From Phaeovulum veldkampii DSM 11550 (GTDB taxonomy: Bacteria; Pseudomonadota; Alphaproteobacteria; Rhodobacterales; Rhodobacteraceae), in assembly GCF_003034995.1 (NCBI RefSeq), contig NZ_PZKF01000007.1:45127-109126 (forward strand): a stretch of 64,000 nt of DNA, in the 5' to 3' direction. Position numbers and translations under genes: made by a program. Shown piece by piece: positions 1 through 8,535 of this stretch (the first letter of the stretch is position 1; each line of letters opens with the position of its first letter). The notes below the pieces were generated by a model, which worked only from the letters and a program-made list of their open reading frames with translations, ran no database searches and was not told the origin of the DNA.

Positions 1-860
1 CGCGCTCCGACGACCCCGCCGAACCCCGTCGCGAGCTGGATGACGCGATGCTGGAGCAACTCGAAGAGGTGCTGATCCGGGCCGACATGGGCGTGGAAAC
101 GGCGCTGCGCGTGGTCGCCAACCTGGCCGAAGGGCGGATGGGCAAACGCCTCTCGGTGACCGAGATCAAGGGCCTTCTGGCCGATGAGATCGCCCGCATC
201 CTCGAACCCGTTGCGCGGCCATTGCCGCTTTACCCCACCAAGCCACAGGTGGTGCTGGTGGTGGGCGTCAACGGCTCGGGAAAAACCACGACCATCGGCA
301 AACTGGCCAGCCAGTTCCGCGCCGCGGGCAAGAAGGTGGTGATCGCCGCCGGCGATACCTTCCGCGCCGCTGCCGTCGAACAGCTTCAGGTCTGGGGCAC
401 CCGCGCCGGTGTGCCGGTGCTGACCGCGCCCGAGGGATCGGACCCCGCCAGCCTCGCCTTCGACGCGATGACCCGCGCCCAGGCCGATGGCGCCGACCTG
501 CTGATGATCGACACCGCAGGGCGGCTGCAAAACCGCGCCGACCTGATGGAAGAACTGGCCAAGATCGTCCGGGTGATCCGCAAGAAAGACCCCAGCGCCC
601 CGCACAATACGATTCTGGTGCTGGATGCCACCACGGGGCAGAACGCGCTCAGCCAGGTGGAAATCTTCCGCAAACTCGCCGATGTCTCGGGCCTCGTGAT
701 GACCAAACTCGACGGCACCGCCAAGGGCGGCGTGCTGGTGGCGCTGGCTGACCGTTTCGGTCTGCCGATCCATGCCATCGGCGTGGGCGAACAGATCGAC
801 GATCTCGATGCCTTCGACCCCGAAGACTATGCCCGCGCGCTTGTCGGCCTTGATCCGTGA
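1..860 (+). CDS. ftsY: Signal recognition particle receptor FtsY (5' end outside window)
   Basis: This is the SRP receptor GTPase that docks SRP-bound ribosomes at the Sec translocon on the inner membrane. The frame is already open at base 3, so the gene starts before the window and about 285 C-terminal residues are visible. They contain the four-helix N domain followed by the G domain: P-loop GVNGSGKTT (about nt 264-290), the DTAGR motif (about nt 510) and TKLDGTAKGG (about nt 702). The ending IDDLDAFDPEDYARALVG is typical of FtsY rather than Ffh, and no M domain follows. The acidic N-terminal A domain, if present, lies outside the window. The identification is secure. Confidence 0.97.
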   Translation, partial: RSDDPAEPRRELDDAMLEQLEEVLIRADMGVETALRVVANLAEGRMGKRLSVTEIKGLLADEIARILEPVARPLPLYPTKPQVVLVVGVNGSGKTTTIGKLASQFRAAGKKVVIAAGDTFRAAAVEQLQVWGTRAGVPVLTAPEGSDPASLAFDAMTRAQADGADLLMIDTAGRLQNRADLMEELAKIVRVIRKKDPSAPHNTILVLDATTGQNALSQVEIFRKLADVSGLVMTKLDGTAKGGVLVALADRFGLPIHAIGVGEQIDDLDAFDPEDYARALVGLDP

Positions 861-865
861 TCTCC

Positions 866-920
866 TTCATCTTGGCGCAAATATCCTCGGGGGGGTGCGG
901 GGGGGCAGACGGCCCCCCGT
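866..920 (+). repeat. Dispersed intergenic repeat, family A, copy 1
   Basis: The element begins TTCATCTTGGCGCAAATATC, continues into a G-run, and ends in a GC hairpin of the form GGGGGGCAGAC-GGCCCCCC. It sits six bases after the ftsY stop. A nearly identical inverted copy lies at 4901-4952, and related copies occur near 18.5 kb and 55.7 kb. No coding potential is seen. Confidence 0.75.
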
Positions 921-950
921 CTTCGCCGCGTTGGCGGGATGCTGCGCTGA

Positions 951-1850
951 ATGAGTGCCTGGCTGGTCGGCCTTGAGGGCACGGCGGCGGGCCACAACGT
1001 CGCCATGCTGCTGGCGCTGGCGGCGGCGGTGCTGCATGCCATTTTCGGTGCGCTGCAAAAGGGGCGGCATGACCCTTGGTTGTCACGCGCGATGATCGAC
1101 CTTTGCTATGGGGTCATGGCGCTGCCGGTGGCGCTGTTTGTCGTGCCCTGGCCCGAGCCGCACATGTGGCCGATCTTCGCGGGCGTCTTTGTGATCCACG
1201 CGGGCTACAAGCTGGCGCAGGCGGCCAGCTATGACCGCGGCGCCTATACGGTGGTCTATCCGGTGGTGCGCGGCACCGGGCCGCTGTTCACGGTGATCGG
1301 TGCGGGTTTCCTGTTTGGCGAGCATTTCTCGCCCGGCCAATGGGGCGGGGTGGGGGTGCTTCTGGCGGGCATCTTCGGGCTGGCCGCCTACAACCTGCGC
1401 ACCGTCACGCTGGAGCGTGACACGATGGTGCCCGCGCTGGCCTTTGCGGTGCTGACGGGGCTGTTCGTCGCGCTTTATACCACCTATGACGCCTACGGCA
1501 TCCGCGCCACCGCCGACCCGTTCACCTTTCTGGCGTGGTTTTTCGTGGTCGATGCCTGGCTGATGCCCGCGCTCGCCTGGCGGCGGATCGCGCGGATCGG
1601 GTCGTCGGAACTGCTGCCGCTGGTGGGCCGGGGCATGATCGGGGCGGTTGTCGCTTTCTTTTCGTTTGGCTGCGTGATGTTGGCCACTCGGCTGGACAAG
1701 GTCGGCGAGGCGGCGGTGCTGCGCGAAACTTCGACCGTATTCGCCGCCTTGATCGGCTGGCTGGTGCTGGGCGAAAAGGTGGGGCCGGTGCGGGCGGCGC
1801 TGATGGCGCTGATCGCGGCGGGGGCGGTGATTGTGGAAATGGCAGGATAG
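951..1850 (+). CDS. DMT superfamily (EamA-type) membrane transporter
   Basis: This 299-residue protein is hydrophobic throughout. It fits about ten membrane helices arranged as two EamA repeats, the length usual for the drug/metabolite transporter family. The second repeat ends with the family-typical stretch around LVLGEKVGPVRAALM (about residues 265-280). It probably exports a small metabolite, but the substrate cannot be read from the sequence. The start follows only a weak GGGATG ribosome-binding site. The next gene, yciB, begins four bases after the stop, so the two are probably co-transcribed. It is one of three EamA-type proteins in the window (also 43.3 kb and 60.4 kb). Confidence 0.85.
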   Translation: MSAWLVGLEGTAAGHNVAMLLALAAAVLHAIFGALQKGRHDPWLSRAMIDLCYGVMALPVALFVVPWPEPHMWPIFAGVFVIHAGYKLAQAASYDRGAYTVVYPVVRGTGPLFTVIGAGFLFGEHFSPGQWGGVGVLLAGIFGLAAYNLRTVTLERDTMVPALAFAVLTGLFVALYTTYDAYGIRATADPFTFLAWFFVVDAWLMPALAWRRIARIGSSELLPLVGRGMIGAVVAFFSFGCVMLATRLDKVGEAAVLRETSTVFAALIGWLVLGEKVGPVRAALMALIAAGAVIVEMAG

Positions 1851-1853
1851 GGG

Positions 1854-2462
1854 ATGGCAATGGCAGGCAGGAAGATCAACCACTGGCTCAAGCTCGGGCT
1901 GGAATTCGGGCCGCTTCTGGCCTTCTTCGTGGCCTTTGTGAAGCTGAAGGATCAGACCTTCACGATCCTTGGCACGGACTATTCGGGCTTTGTGCTGGCG
2001 ACCGCGCTGTTCATTCCGCTGATGGTGGCGGCCACCGGCATCCTTTGGCGGCTGACCGGGCGGCTGGCACCGATGCAGGTGGTGACGCTGGTGCTGGTGG
2101 TGGTGTTCGGCGGGCTGTCGGTATGGCTGAACGACCCCAAATTCTTCAAGATCAAGCCCACCATCATCTATCTGCTGTTCGCGGGCCTGCTTGGCATTGG
2201 CCTGCTGCGTGGCAAGCCGTGGCTGGCACTGGTGATGGAGGATGTGCTGCCGATGACGCCCGAGGGCTGGCGCATTCTGACCCTGCGGCTGGCGGGCTTT
2301 TTCCTGGCGCTGGCGGTGGCCAATGAAATCGTCTGGCGCAGCATGTCCGATCAGGCCTGGGTCAACTTCAAGACCTTCGGGCTGCCGCTGCTGATGTTCG
2401 GGTTCTTCATGGCGCAGGCGCGGCTGTTTGCCCGCCACGGGATCGAGCGCGACGAGGGCTGA
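1854..2462 (+). CDS. yciB: Inner membrane-spanning protein YciB (septation protein A / IspZ family)
   Basis: This 202-residue integral membrane protein matches the YciB/intracellular septation protein A family in its N-terminal LKLGLEFGPLLAFF motif, the NDPKFFKIKPTIIYLLFA segment near residue 100, and the C-terminal NEIVWR and WVNFKTFG motifs. About five to six membrane helices are predicted by eye. Members of the family influence envelope integrity and division; the biochemical role is unsettled. A second ATG at 1860 has a better-spaced AGGGG site, so the true protein may be two residues shorter. It follows the DMT transporter by three bases. Confidence 0.92.
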   Translation: MAMAGRKINHWLKLGLEFGPLLAFFVAFVKLKDQTFTILGTDYSGFVLATALFIPLMVAATGILWRLTGRLAPMQVVTLVLVVVFGGLSVWLNDPKFFKIKPTIIYLLFAGLLGIGLLRGKPWLALVMEDVLPMTPEGWRILTLRLAGFFLALAVANEIVWRSMSDQAWVNFKTFGLPLLMFGFFMAQARLFARHGIERDEG

Positions 2463-2536
2463 CGGCGCCGCCGCCCCGGTTGACCCGCCCCGCCTCGCGC
2501 GCTATCCGCGCGACAGCGCGACGCAAGGGGGCGGCA

Positions 2537-3712
2537 ATGGACGAGTGGCAGGCAGGCACGAAACTGGTGCATTCGGGCATCCGGCGCAGCCAGTATGGCG
2601 AGATGTCCGAGGCGCTGTTTTTGACGCAGGGCTATGTCTATGCGACCGCCGAAGCCGCCGAGGCGCGGTTCGAGGCGCTGGGTGAGGATGAATTCATCTA
2701 TTCGCGCTACGCCAACCCCACCACCCGGATGTTCGAGGAACGTCTGGCCGCGGTCGAGGGCACCCAAGACGCCTTTGCCACCGCAAGTGGCATGGCGGCG
2801 GTGCATGGAGTGTTGGTGTCGGTTCTGAAGGCGGGCGATCATGTGGTGGCGGCGCGGGCGCTGTTCGGGTCGTGCCTGATCGTGCTGGACATGTTCCGCC
2901 GCTTTGGCGTCGAGGTGACGCTGGTCGATGGCCGCGACCTGGATGCCTGGCGCGCGGCGGTGCGGCCGGGCACGCGGGCGGTGTTCTTTGAATCCGTCTC
3001 GAACCCGACGCTGGAGGTGATCGACATCAAGGCGGTTGCCGAGATCGCCCATGCCGCGGGCGCGCTGGTGATCGTGGACAACGTCTTTGCCACCCCGGTC
3101 GGGTCGCGCGCGACCGAAATGGGGGCCGATCTGGTGATCTATTCGGCGACCAAGCATATCGACGGCGGCGGCCGGGTGCTGGGCGGGGTGATCTGCGGCA
3201 GTGCCGATCTGATCCGCGGCACGGTGGAACCCTGCCTGAAGCATCTTGGCCCCTCGATCAGCCCGTTCAACGCCTGGGTCATGCTGAAGGGGATGGAAAC
3301 GCTGGCGCTGCGGGTGCGCGCGATGACGGCCAGCGCGCAGGCGCTGGCGCAGGCGGTCGAAGGCCACCCGGCGCTGGCCCGCACGATCTATCCGGGGCTG
3401 GCCAGCCATCCGCAGCATGCGCTGGCGCTGGAACAGATGCGCCACGGCGGCACCATTGTCGCGCTTGATCTGGCGGGCGGCAAGGCGGCGGCGTTCAGAT
3501 TTCTCAACGCGCTCAGGGTGTTCACGCTGTCGAACAATCTGGGTGATGCCAAATCCATCGCCACCCATCCGGCCACGACAACCCATCAGCGCCTGCCCGC
3601 CGACCAAAAGGTCACCTTGGGCATCACGCCGGGGCTGGTGCGGCTGTCGCTGGGCATCGAGGATGCCGCCGACATTGTCGCTGATGTGACACGCGCGCTG
3701 GATATGATCTGA
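2537..3712 (+). CDS. metZ: O-succinylhomoserine sulfhydrylase (MetZ)
   Basis: This PLP enzyme of the Cys/Met metabolism family joins sulfide to O-succinylhomoserine to form homocysteine in methionine synthesis. The protein has 391 residues from the ATG at 2537, which is preceded by an AAGGGGGCGG ribosome-binding site; an in-frame upstream extension lacks one. The YSRYANPT segment (residues 55-62), the SGMAA phosphate-binding region (84-88) and the PLP lysine K206 in YSATKHIDGGG are all present. The GGGRVLGG run after the lysine is characteristic of MetZ rather than cystathionine synthase or lyase. No SAM-II-type riboswitch was recognised upstream. Confidence 0.9.
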   Translation: MDEWQAGTKLVHSGIRRSQYGEMSEALFLTQGYVYATAEAAEARFEALGEDEFIYSRYANPTTRMFEERLAAVEGTQDAFATASGMAAVHGVLVSVLKAGDHVVAARALFGSCLIVLDMFRRFGVEVTLVDGRDLDAWRAAVRPGTRAVFFESVSNPTLEVIDIKAVAEIAHAAGALVIVDNVFATPVGSRATEMGADLVIYSATKHIDGGGRVLGGVICGSADLIRGTVEPCLKHLGPSISPFNAWVMLKGMETLALRVRAMTASAQALAQAVEGHPALARTIYPGLASHPQHALALEQMRHGGTIVALDLAGGKAAAFRFLNALRVFTLSNNLGDAKSIATHPATTTHQRLPADQKVTLGITPGLVRLSLGIEDAADIVADVTRALDMI

Positions 3713-3795
3713 TCTTGCCCCTGATGCGTATTCCCTTGGACAAAACCGGATGCGCCCCCACATTACAGGAGGCGCCGGATCAGGGGAGAGCCGAG

Positions 3796-4893
3796 ATGAA
3801 CATTCAGGGCCGTATCAGCCACGCACCCGACCGCCAGGAGGCCGAAGAGGCGCTGGAGCGCCTGCGCGCCTGGGCGATGGCGGCGACGGAGACCGAGATC
3901 GCCACGCTTGACCCGGTGATCGCACGGCTGCTGCCGGGGCGTGAAGGGGCCAGTTACCCCGACCTGTCGCGCCGCTACCCCGAGGAGTTTCGGGCCGATG
4001 CGGCCTATAAGGCCACGCTGCCCGATCTGCAAAACGGCCCCGCCAGCCTGATCGTGGGTGCCAAGACCCAGATCCAGCATGTGGGGATTTCCAACTTCCG
4101 CCTGCCGATCCGCTACCACACCCGCGACAACGGCGACCTGACGCTGGAAACCAGCGTGACGGGCACCGTCAGCCTTGAGGCGGAAAAGAAGGGCATCAAC
4201 ATGAGCCGCATCATGCGGTCGTTTTATGCCCATGCCGAACGCACCTTTTCCTTTGATGTGATCGAGGCGGCGCTGGATGACTACAAGGCTGACCTGGGCA
4301 GCTTTGACGCGCGCATCCAGATGCGGTTTTCCTTCCCGATGACGGTGGGCTCGCTGCGGTCGGGCCTTGCGGGATGGCAGTATTACAACATCGCGCTGGA
4401 GGTGGTGGAACGGGCCGGCGTGCGCAAGAAGATCGTGCATCTGGATTATGTCTATTCCTCGACCTGCCCGTGCTCGCTGGAGTTGTCGGAACATGCCCGC
4501 GCCACCCGCGGTCAACTGGCCACGCCGCATTCGCAACGCTCGGTCGCGCGGATCTCGGTGGTGGTGGAACCGGGCGGTGTGCTGTGGTTCGAAGACCTGA
4601 TCGACATGGCCCGCGCCGCGGTGCCAACCGAAACGCAGGTGATGGTAAAGCGCGAGGACGAGCAGGCATTCGCCGAACTGAACGCCGCCAATCCGATCTT
4701 TGTGGAGGATGCCGCGCGCGCCTTTGCAGGCGTTCTGCTGGCCGATTGGCGGGTGGGCGATTTCCGGGTGCTGGCCAGCCATCAGGAAAGCCTGCACAGC
4801 CATGATGCGGTCAGCCTGCTGACCGAGGGGCCGACCTTTGCGGCGGAAAGCCTGGACCCGCGGCTGTTTGCCAGCCTCATTCACCACGGATGA
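3796..4893 (+). CDS. folE2: GTP cyclohydrolase IB (FolE2)
   Basis: FolE2 converts GTP to 7,8-dihydroneopterin triphosphate, the first step of folate (and queuosine) synthesis. It is the alternative to zinc-dependent FolE. The 365-residue protein carries the family motifs GINMSR (residues 133-138), the cysteine pair in STCPCS (222-227) and TPHSQRS (243-249). The start at 3796 follows GGGGAGAG; an upstream in-frame ATG at 3715 would add 27 residues that do not look like this family. In some bacteria FolE2 is induced by zinc starvation through Zur, but no clear Zur box was seen in the 83-base gap after metZ. Confidence 0.95.
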   Translation: MNIQGRISHAPDRQEAEEALERLRAWAMAATETEIATLDPVIARLLPGREGASYPDLSRRYPEEFRADAAYKATLPDLQNGPASLIVGAKTQIQHVGISNFRLPIRYHTRDNGDLTLETSVTGTVSLEAEKKGINMSRIMRSFYAHAERTFSFDVIEAALDDYKADLGSFDARIQMRFSFPMTVGSLRSGLAGWQYYNIALEVVERAGVRKKIVHLDYVYSSTCPCSLELSEHARATRGQLATPHSQRSVARISVVVEPGGVLWFEDLIDMARAAVPTETQVMVKREDEQAFAELNAANPIFVEDAARAFAGVLLADWRVGDFRVLASHQESLHSHDAVSLLTEGPTFAAESLDPRLFASLIHHG

Positions 4894-4900
4894 CGCGGAG

Positions 4901-4952
4901 CGGGGGGCCGTCTGCCCCCCGCGCCCCCCGAGGATATTTGCGCCAAGATGAA
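4901..4952 (-). repeat. Dispersed intergenic repeat, family A, copy 2 (inverted)
   Basis: Read on the minus strand this begins TTCATCTTGGCGCAAATATC and ends in the same GC hairpin (GGGGGGCAGACGGCCCCCC) as the copy at 866-920. The two are almost identical over about 52 bases and lie in opposite orientation, bracketing the DMT-yciB-metZ-folE2 block. Confidence 0.75.
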
Positions 4953-5014
4953 AGCCATGAACAATTGAAGAACATGGCTTGGCCTTGTTGCGCGGGCGCT
5001 GTAATCATGGTGCC

Positions 5015-7387
5015 ATGAGCGGTTTTGACGAAGACGACGCCTTTGAGAGGGCCAGCCTGAGCCTGTCGGCCCGTGCCATGGCGGCGGGTCGGCCTGTGGC
5101 CTATCTGGACGGGCTGAACCCCGCGCAGCGCGCCGCTGTCGAGGCGCTGGAGGGGCCGGTGCTGATGCTGGCCGGGGCAGGGACGGGCAAGACACGGGCG
5201 CTGACTGCGCGGATCGCGCATCTGCTGACCACCGGGCACGCCCGCCCCGGCGATATTCTGGCTGTGACCTTTACCAACAAGGCCGCGCGCGAGATGAAGG
5301 AGCGGATTGGCCGCCTGCTGGGCCAGACGGTGGAGGGGATGCCGTGGCTTGGTACCTTCCATTCGGTCTGCGCCAAGCTGTTGCGCCGGCATGCCGAGTT
5401 GGTGGGGCTGAAGTCGAACTTCACGATTCTGGATACCGACGACCAGATCCGTCTGCTCAAGCAGTTGATCGTGGCCGCCAATATCGACGAAAAACGCTGG
5501 CCCGCGCGCCAGTTGGCCGGGATCATCGACGGCTGGAAAAACCGCGCGCTGACGCCTGATCGGGTGCGGGGAGGCGAGGCTGGGGCCTTCAACAACCGCG
5601 GGGGCGAGTTGTATGCTGCCTATCAGGAGCGGTTGCGCACGCTGAATGCCACCGATTTCGGCGATCTGTTGTTGCACATGGTCACGATCTTTCAAGCTCA
5701 GCCTGATGTGCTGGAACAGTATCAGCGCCGGTTCAAATATATTCTGGTGGACGAGTATCAGGATACCAACGTGGCCCAATATCTGTGGCTGCGGCTGCTG
5801 GCGCAGGGGCATCGCAACATTTGCTGCGTGGGCGACGATGATCAGTCGATCTACGGCTGGCGCGGCGCCGAGGTGGGCAACATCCTGCGGTTCGAAAAGG
5901 ATTTTCCGGGCGCCAAGGTGGTGCGGCTGGAACAGAACTACCGCTCGACCGAGCATATTCTGGCCGCTGCCTCGGGGCTGATCGCGGCCAATGCGGGGCG
6001 GCTGGGCAAGACGTTGTGGACCGAGGCGCGGGGCGGCGAGAAGGTGCGTCTGATCGGCCATTGGGACGGCGAGGAAGAAGCGCGCTGGATCGGCGAGGAG
6101 ATCGAGGCGCTGGCGCGCGGCACCCGCGGGATGGCGCCCGTGGGCCTGAACGGGCAGGCCATTCTGGTGCGCGCCAGCCACCAGATGCGCGCCTTTGAGG
6201 ACCGGTTCCTGACCATCGGCCTGCCCTATCGCGTGATTGGCGGGCCACGGTTTTATGAGCGGCTGGAGATTCGCGATGCGATGGCCTATTTCCGGTTGGC
6301 GGTCAGCCCCGAGGACGATCTGGCCTTTGAGCGGATCGTCAACACCCCCAAGCGCGGCCTTGGCGACAAGGCACAGCAGGTAATTCAACTGACCGCGCGG
6401 CAGAATGGGGTGAGCCTGCTGGAGGGTGCGGCGCTGGCGGTGCAGGCAGGTGCGATCGGCGGCAAGGGGGGCGCTGCACTGCGCGAGCTGGTGGCGGGCG
6501 CCGGGCGCTGGCATCAGGCGGTGCGGGCGGGCGGCAGCCACATCGAACTGGCCGAGGCGATACTGGACGAGTCGGGCTATACTGCCATGTGGCAGGCCGA
6601 CAAGACGCCCGAGGCGGCGGGGCGGCTGGAAAACCTCAAGGAACTGGTCAAGGCGCTGGAGCAATTCGAGAATCTGCAAGGCTTTCTCGAACATGTCGCG
6701 CTGATCATGGACAACGAGTCGGAAGATGCGGCCGAAAAGGTCAGCATCATGACGTTGCATGCCGCCAAGGGGCTGGAGTTTCCGGTGGTGTTTCTGCCCG
6801 GCTGGGAGGAGGGGCTGTTTCCCAGCCAGCGCAGCATGGATGAGACCGGCTTGAAGGGGCTGGAGGAAGAACGGCGGCTGGCCTATGTGGGCATCACCCG
6901 CGCTGAGGAGCTGTGCACCATTTCCTTTGCCGGAAACCGTCGGGTCTATGGCCAGTGGCAAAGCCAGTTGCCGTCACGTTTCATCGACGAATTGCCCGAG
7001 GCGCATGTGGATGTGCTGACCCCGCCGGGGCTGTATGGCGGCGGCTATGGTGCGGCGGGCATGGCATTCGGGGCCACCCGTGGCGGGATCGAAGATCGCG
7101 CCATGCGCGCCGATGTCTATAATTCGCCAGGGTGGAAGCGTATGGCCGAGCGCGCGGGCAGCCGCCCCATGGCCTCCCCGCGCGAGGCGCGGGGGCTGGT
7201 GATCGACGCCGAGGCGGTTTCGGCCTTTGCTCCGGGCGACCGGGTATTTCACCAGAAATTCGGCTATGGCACCGTCACCGGCACCGAGGGCGACAAGCTG
7301 ACGGTGGCCTTTGACAAGGCTGGCGAGAAAAAGTTGCTGGCCGGTTTCGTAGTGGCGGCCACGGCGGCGGACGACGTGCCGTTCTGA
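5015..7387 (+). CDS. uvrD: ATP-dependent DNA helicase, UvrD/PcrA family
   Basis: This superfamily 1A 3'-5' helicase acts in nucleotide-excision and mismatch repair and in clearing RecA or stalled RNA polymerase. The 790-residue protein has Walker A AGAGTGKT (53-60), motif II VDEYQDT (about 245), motif III GDDDQSIYGWRGA, motif IV QNYRST, motif V TLHAAKGLEF and motif VI AYVGITRAEE. A C-terminal Tudor-like segment (GDRVFHQKFGYGTV) of the PcrA/UvrD type, which contacts RNA polymerase in homologues, is also present. The start at 5015 (MSGFDEDD) is preferred over an ATG at 4979, which lacks a ribosome-binding site. Confidence 0.95.
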   Translation: MSGFDEDDAFERASLSLSARAMAAGRPVAYLDGLNPAQRAAVEALEGPVLMLAGAGTGKTRALTARIAHLLTTGHARPGDILAVTFTNKAAREMKERIGRLLGQTVEGMPWLGTFHSVCAKLLRRHAELVGLKSNFTILDTDDQIRLLKQLIVAANIDEKRWPARQLAGIIDGWKNRALTPDRVRGGEAGAFNNRGGELYAAYQERLRTLNATDFGDLLLHMVTIFQAQPDVLEQYQRRFKYILVDEYQDTNVAQYLWLRLLAQGHRNICCVGDDDQSIYGWRGAEVGNILRFEKDFPGAKVVRLEQNYRSTEHILAAASGLIAANAGRLGKTLWTEARGGEKVRLIGHWDGEEEARWIGEEIEALARGTRGMAPVGLNGQAILVRASHQMRAFEDRFLTIGLPYRVIGGPRFYERLEIRDAMAYFRLAVSPEDDLAFERIVNTPKRGLGDKAQQVIQLTARQNGVSLLEGAALAVQAGAIGGKGGAALRELVAGAGRWHQAVRAGGSHIELAEAILDESGYTAMWQADKTPEAAGRLENLKELVKALEQFENLQGFLEHVALIMDNESEDAAEKVSIMTLHAAKGLEFPVVFLPGWEEGLFPSQRSMDETGLKGLEEERRLAYVGITRAEELCTISFAGNRRVYGQWQSQLPSRFIDELPEAHVDVLTPPGLYGGGYGAAGMAFGATRGGIEDRAMRADVYNSPGWKRMAERAGSRPMASPREARGLVIDAEAVSAFAPGDRVFHQKFGYGTVTGTEGDKLTVAFDKAGEKKLLAGFVVAATAADDVPF

Positions 7388-7423
7388 TGCGGATATCCGA
7401 TGAGTCGCGGTCCTGGCCTCGAC

Positions 7424-8209
7424 TTATCCGGTCAGCCCCGCAAAACGCGTGGTCAGGCGCGTGGCCTCGGACTCGGTTCCCCAGGGTGCGTTCAGGATGA
7501 ACAGGCCCGAACCCACCATGCCGTGCCCGTCGCGCGCGGGGGCAAAGCGCACCTCATGCACCAGCGCCTCGGGGTGGGCGGCGCGCAGCGTGGCCAGCAT
7601 CGGGAGATGCAGCCCCGATGTCAGGATTGGATACCACAGCGCGATGGTGCCCACGTTCCATTTGCGCGCGATCTGGCTGATCGCCCTGGGTATCGCTGTG
7701 TAATCGGATTTCACCTCATAGCTGGGGTCGATCAGCATCAGCCCGCGGCGCGGGGTGGGCGGTGTTTGCGCCAGCGCCATCTGCAAACCGTCCTGGGCGT
7801 GGATATGGGCGTGGGGGCCAAGCGCGGCGGTCAGCGCCGCCCCCTCGCGCGGGTGCAACTCGGCCAGATGGATCGTGTCGGTGGGCCGCAGCAACAGTGC
7901 CGCGATCAGCGGCGAGCCGGGATAGGCCGTGGCCCCGTGGGCCGCACGGGTTGCGGCCAGCGCGCGGGCAAGCGGGTGGTCGGGCGGAAACCAGCCCAAC
8001 GCCTCGGCCCGCGCTATGCCCTGCGCCGCCTCGCCGGTTTTCACCGCCTCGGGCGCATCCAACGCGTATAGCCCGCGCCCGGCGTGAGTTTCCAGATAGC
8101 TGAGCGGTTTGTCCTTGCGGGTGAGATAGTCAAGCATCGATGCCAGCAGCGCGTGCTTGTGCACATCGGCCAGATTTCCGGCGTGATAGATGTGTTGATA
8201 GGACAGCAT
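7424..8209 (-). CDS. rlmJ: 23S rRNA (adenine(2030)-N6)-methyltransferase RlmJ
   Basis: RlmJ methylates A2030 of 23S rRNA using SAM. The 261-residue protein starts MLSYQHIYHAGNLADVHKH, the conserved N-terminus of the family, so the ATG at 8209 is chosen over a longer frame. The SAM-binding segment YLETHAGRGLYAL (38-50) and the catalytic block LMLIDPSYE (157-165) are visible. The family's usual catalytic motif is DPPY; here the second proline is serine (DPSY). The gene converges with uvrD and lies just downstream of the small-RNA array on the same strand, so read-through transcription is conceivable. Confidence 0.92.
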   Translation of the reverse strand: MLSYQHIYHAGNLADVHKHALLASMLDYLTRKDKPLSYLETHAGRGLYALDAPEAVKTGEAAQGIARAEALGWFPPDHPLARALAATRAAHGATAYPGSPLIAALLLRPTDTIHLAELHPREGAALTAALGPHAHIHAQDGLQMALAQTPPTPRRGLMLIDPSYEVKSDYTAIPRAISQIARKWNVGTIALWYPILTSGLHLPMLATLRAAHPEALVHEVRFAPARDGHGMVGSGLFILNAPWGTESEATRLTTRFAGLTG

Positions 8210-8269
8210 GATTTCCCCCTGACCCGCTCGGGATGCCCCGTCGTTGCGTCGGGTGCAAGAGCCGGAATG

Positions 8270-8303
8270 AAAAGCGGCGGCGCCCAGGGAGGAGGAGGGG
8301 GCC
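8270..8303 (-). terminator. Last loop hairpin plus T-tract, probable 3' end of the array
   Basis: The seventh loop copy (8285-8298) is closed by a short imperfect GC stem. On the minus strand it is followed by GCCGCTTTTCATT (TTTT at 8273-8270). Its position and T-run suggest a Rho-independent terminator that still carries the CCUCC loop. Confidence 0.55.
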
Positions 8304-8315
8304 ACGGGATAGAGT

Positions 8316-8383
8316 GGCGGCGACCTCAGGGAGGAGGAGGAGATCGCCGCCTGTAACGATCGGCCCAGGGAGGAGGAGGGGCC
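8316..8383 (-). ncRNA. CcsR-like unit 3 (two hairpins)
   Basis: Hairpin at 8362-8383 (stem GGCC/GGCC, closing with an extra C-G pair) and hairpin at 8316-8351 (8-bp stem GGCGGCGA/TCGCCGCC plus inner pairs), ten bases apart. The linker on its 5' side contains a CGGGC-CGAA-GCCCG hairpin (8398-8411) and CACGGCAAGCG, a one-base variant of the linker before unit 2, so units 2 and 3 look like duplicates. Confidence 0.72.
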
Positions 8384-8429
8384 TTTCGCTTGCCGTGCGG
8401 GCCGAAGCCCGGTGTTCGAGGGCGAAGCG

Positions 8430-8499
8430 CGGCGGCCCCAGGGAGGAGGAGGGGGCCGCCGTCCTTCGTCACGAGACCCCAGGGAGGAGGAGGGGGTCT
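8430..8499 (-). ncRNA. CcsR-like unit 2 (two hairpins)
   Basis: Hairpin at 8474-8499 (perfect 6-bp stem AGACCC/GGGTCT) and hairpin at 8430-8461 (perfect 9-bp stem CGGCGGCCC/GGGCCGCCG), 12 bases apart. On its 5' side (minus strand) lies a linker with a small hairpin (CGGGCC-loop-GGCCCG, 8512-8527) and the sequence CACGACAAGCG, which recurs before unit 3. Confidence 0.75.
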
Positions 8500-8535
8500 G
8501 CGCTTGTCGTGCGGGCCGGGTGGCCCGAATTTTGC

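Noticed and set aside
2463..2536. SAM-II riboswitch before metZ
   Set aside because: Alphaproteobacterial met genes often have one, but this 74-base gap holds only a simple GC hairpin without the conserved pseudoknot core.
3713..3795. Zur operator before folE2
   Set aside because: FolE2 can be zinc-regulated, but no AT-rich dyad of the Zur type is present in the gap.
4877..6961. Long minus-strand open frame opposite uvrD
   Set aside because: It is a mirror frame of a clear helicase gene in high-GC DNA and shows no family motif.
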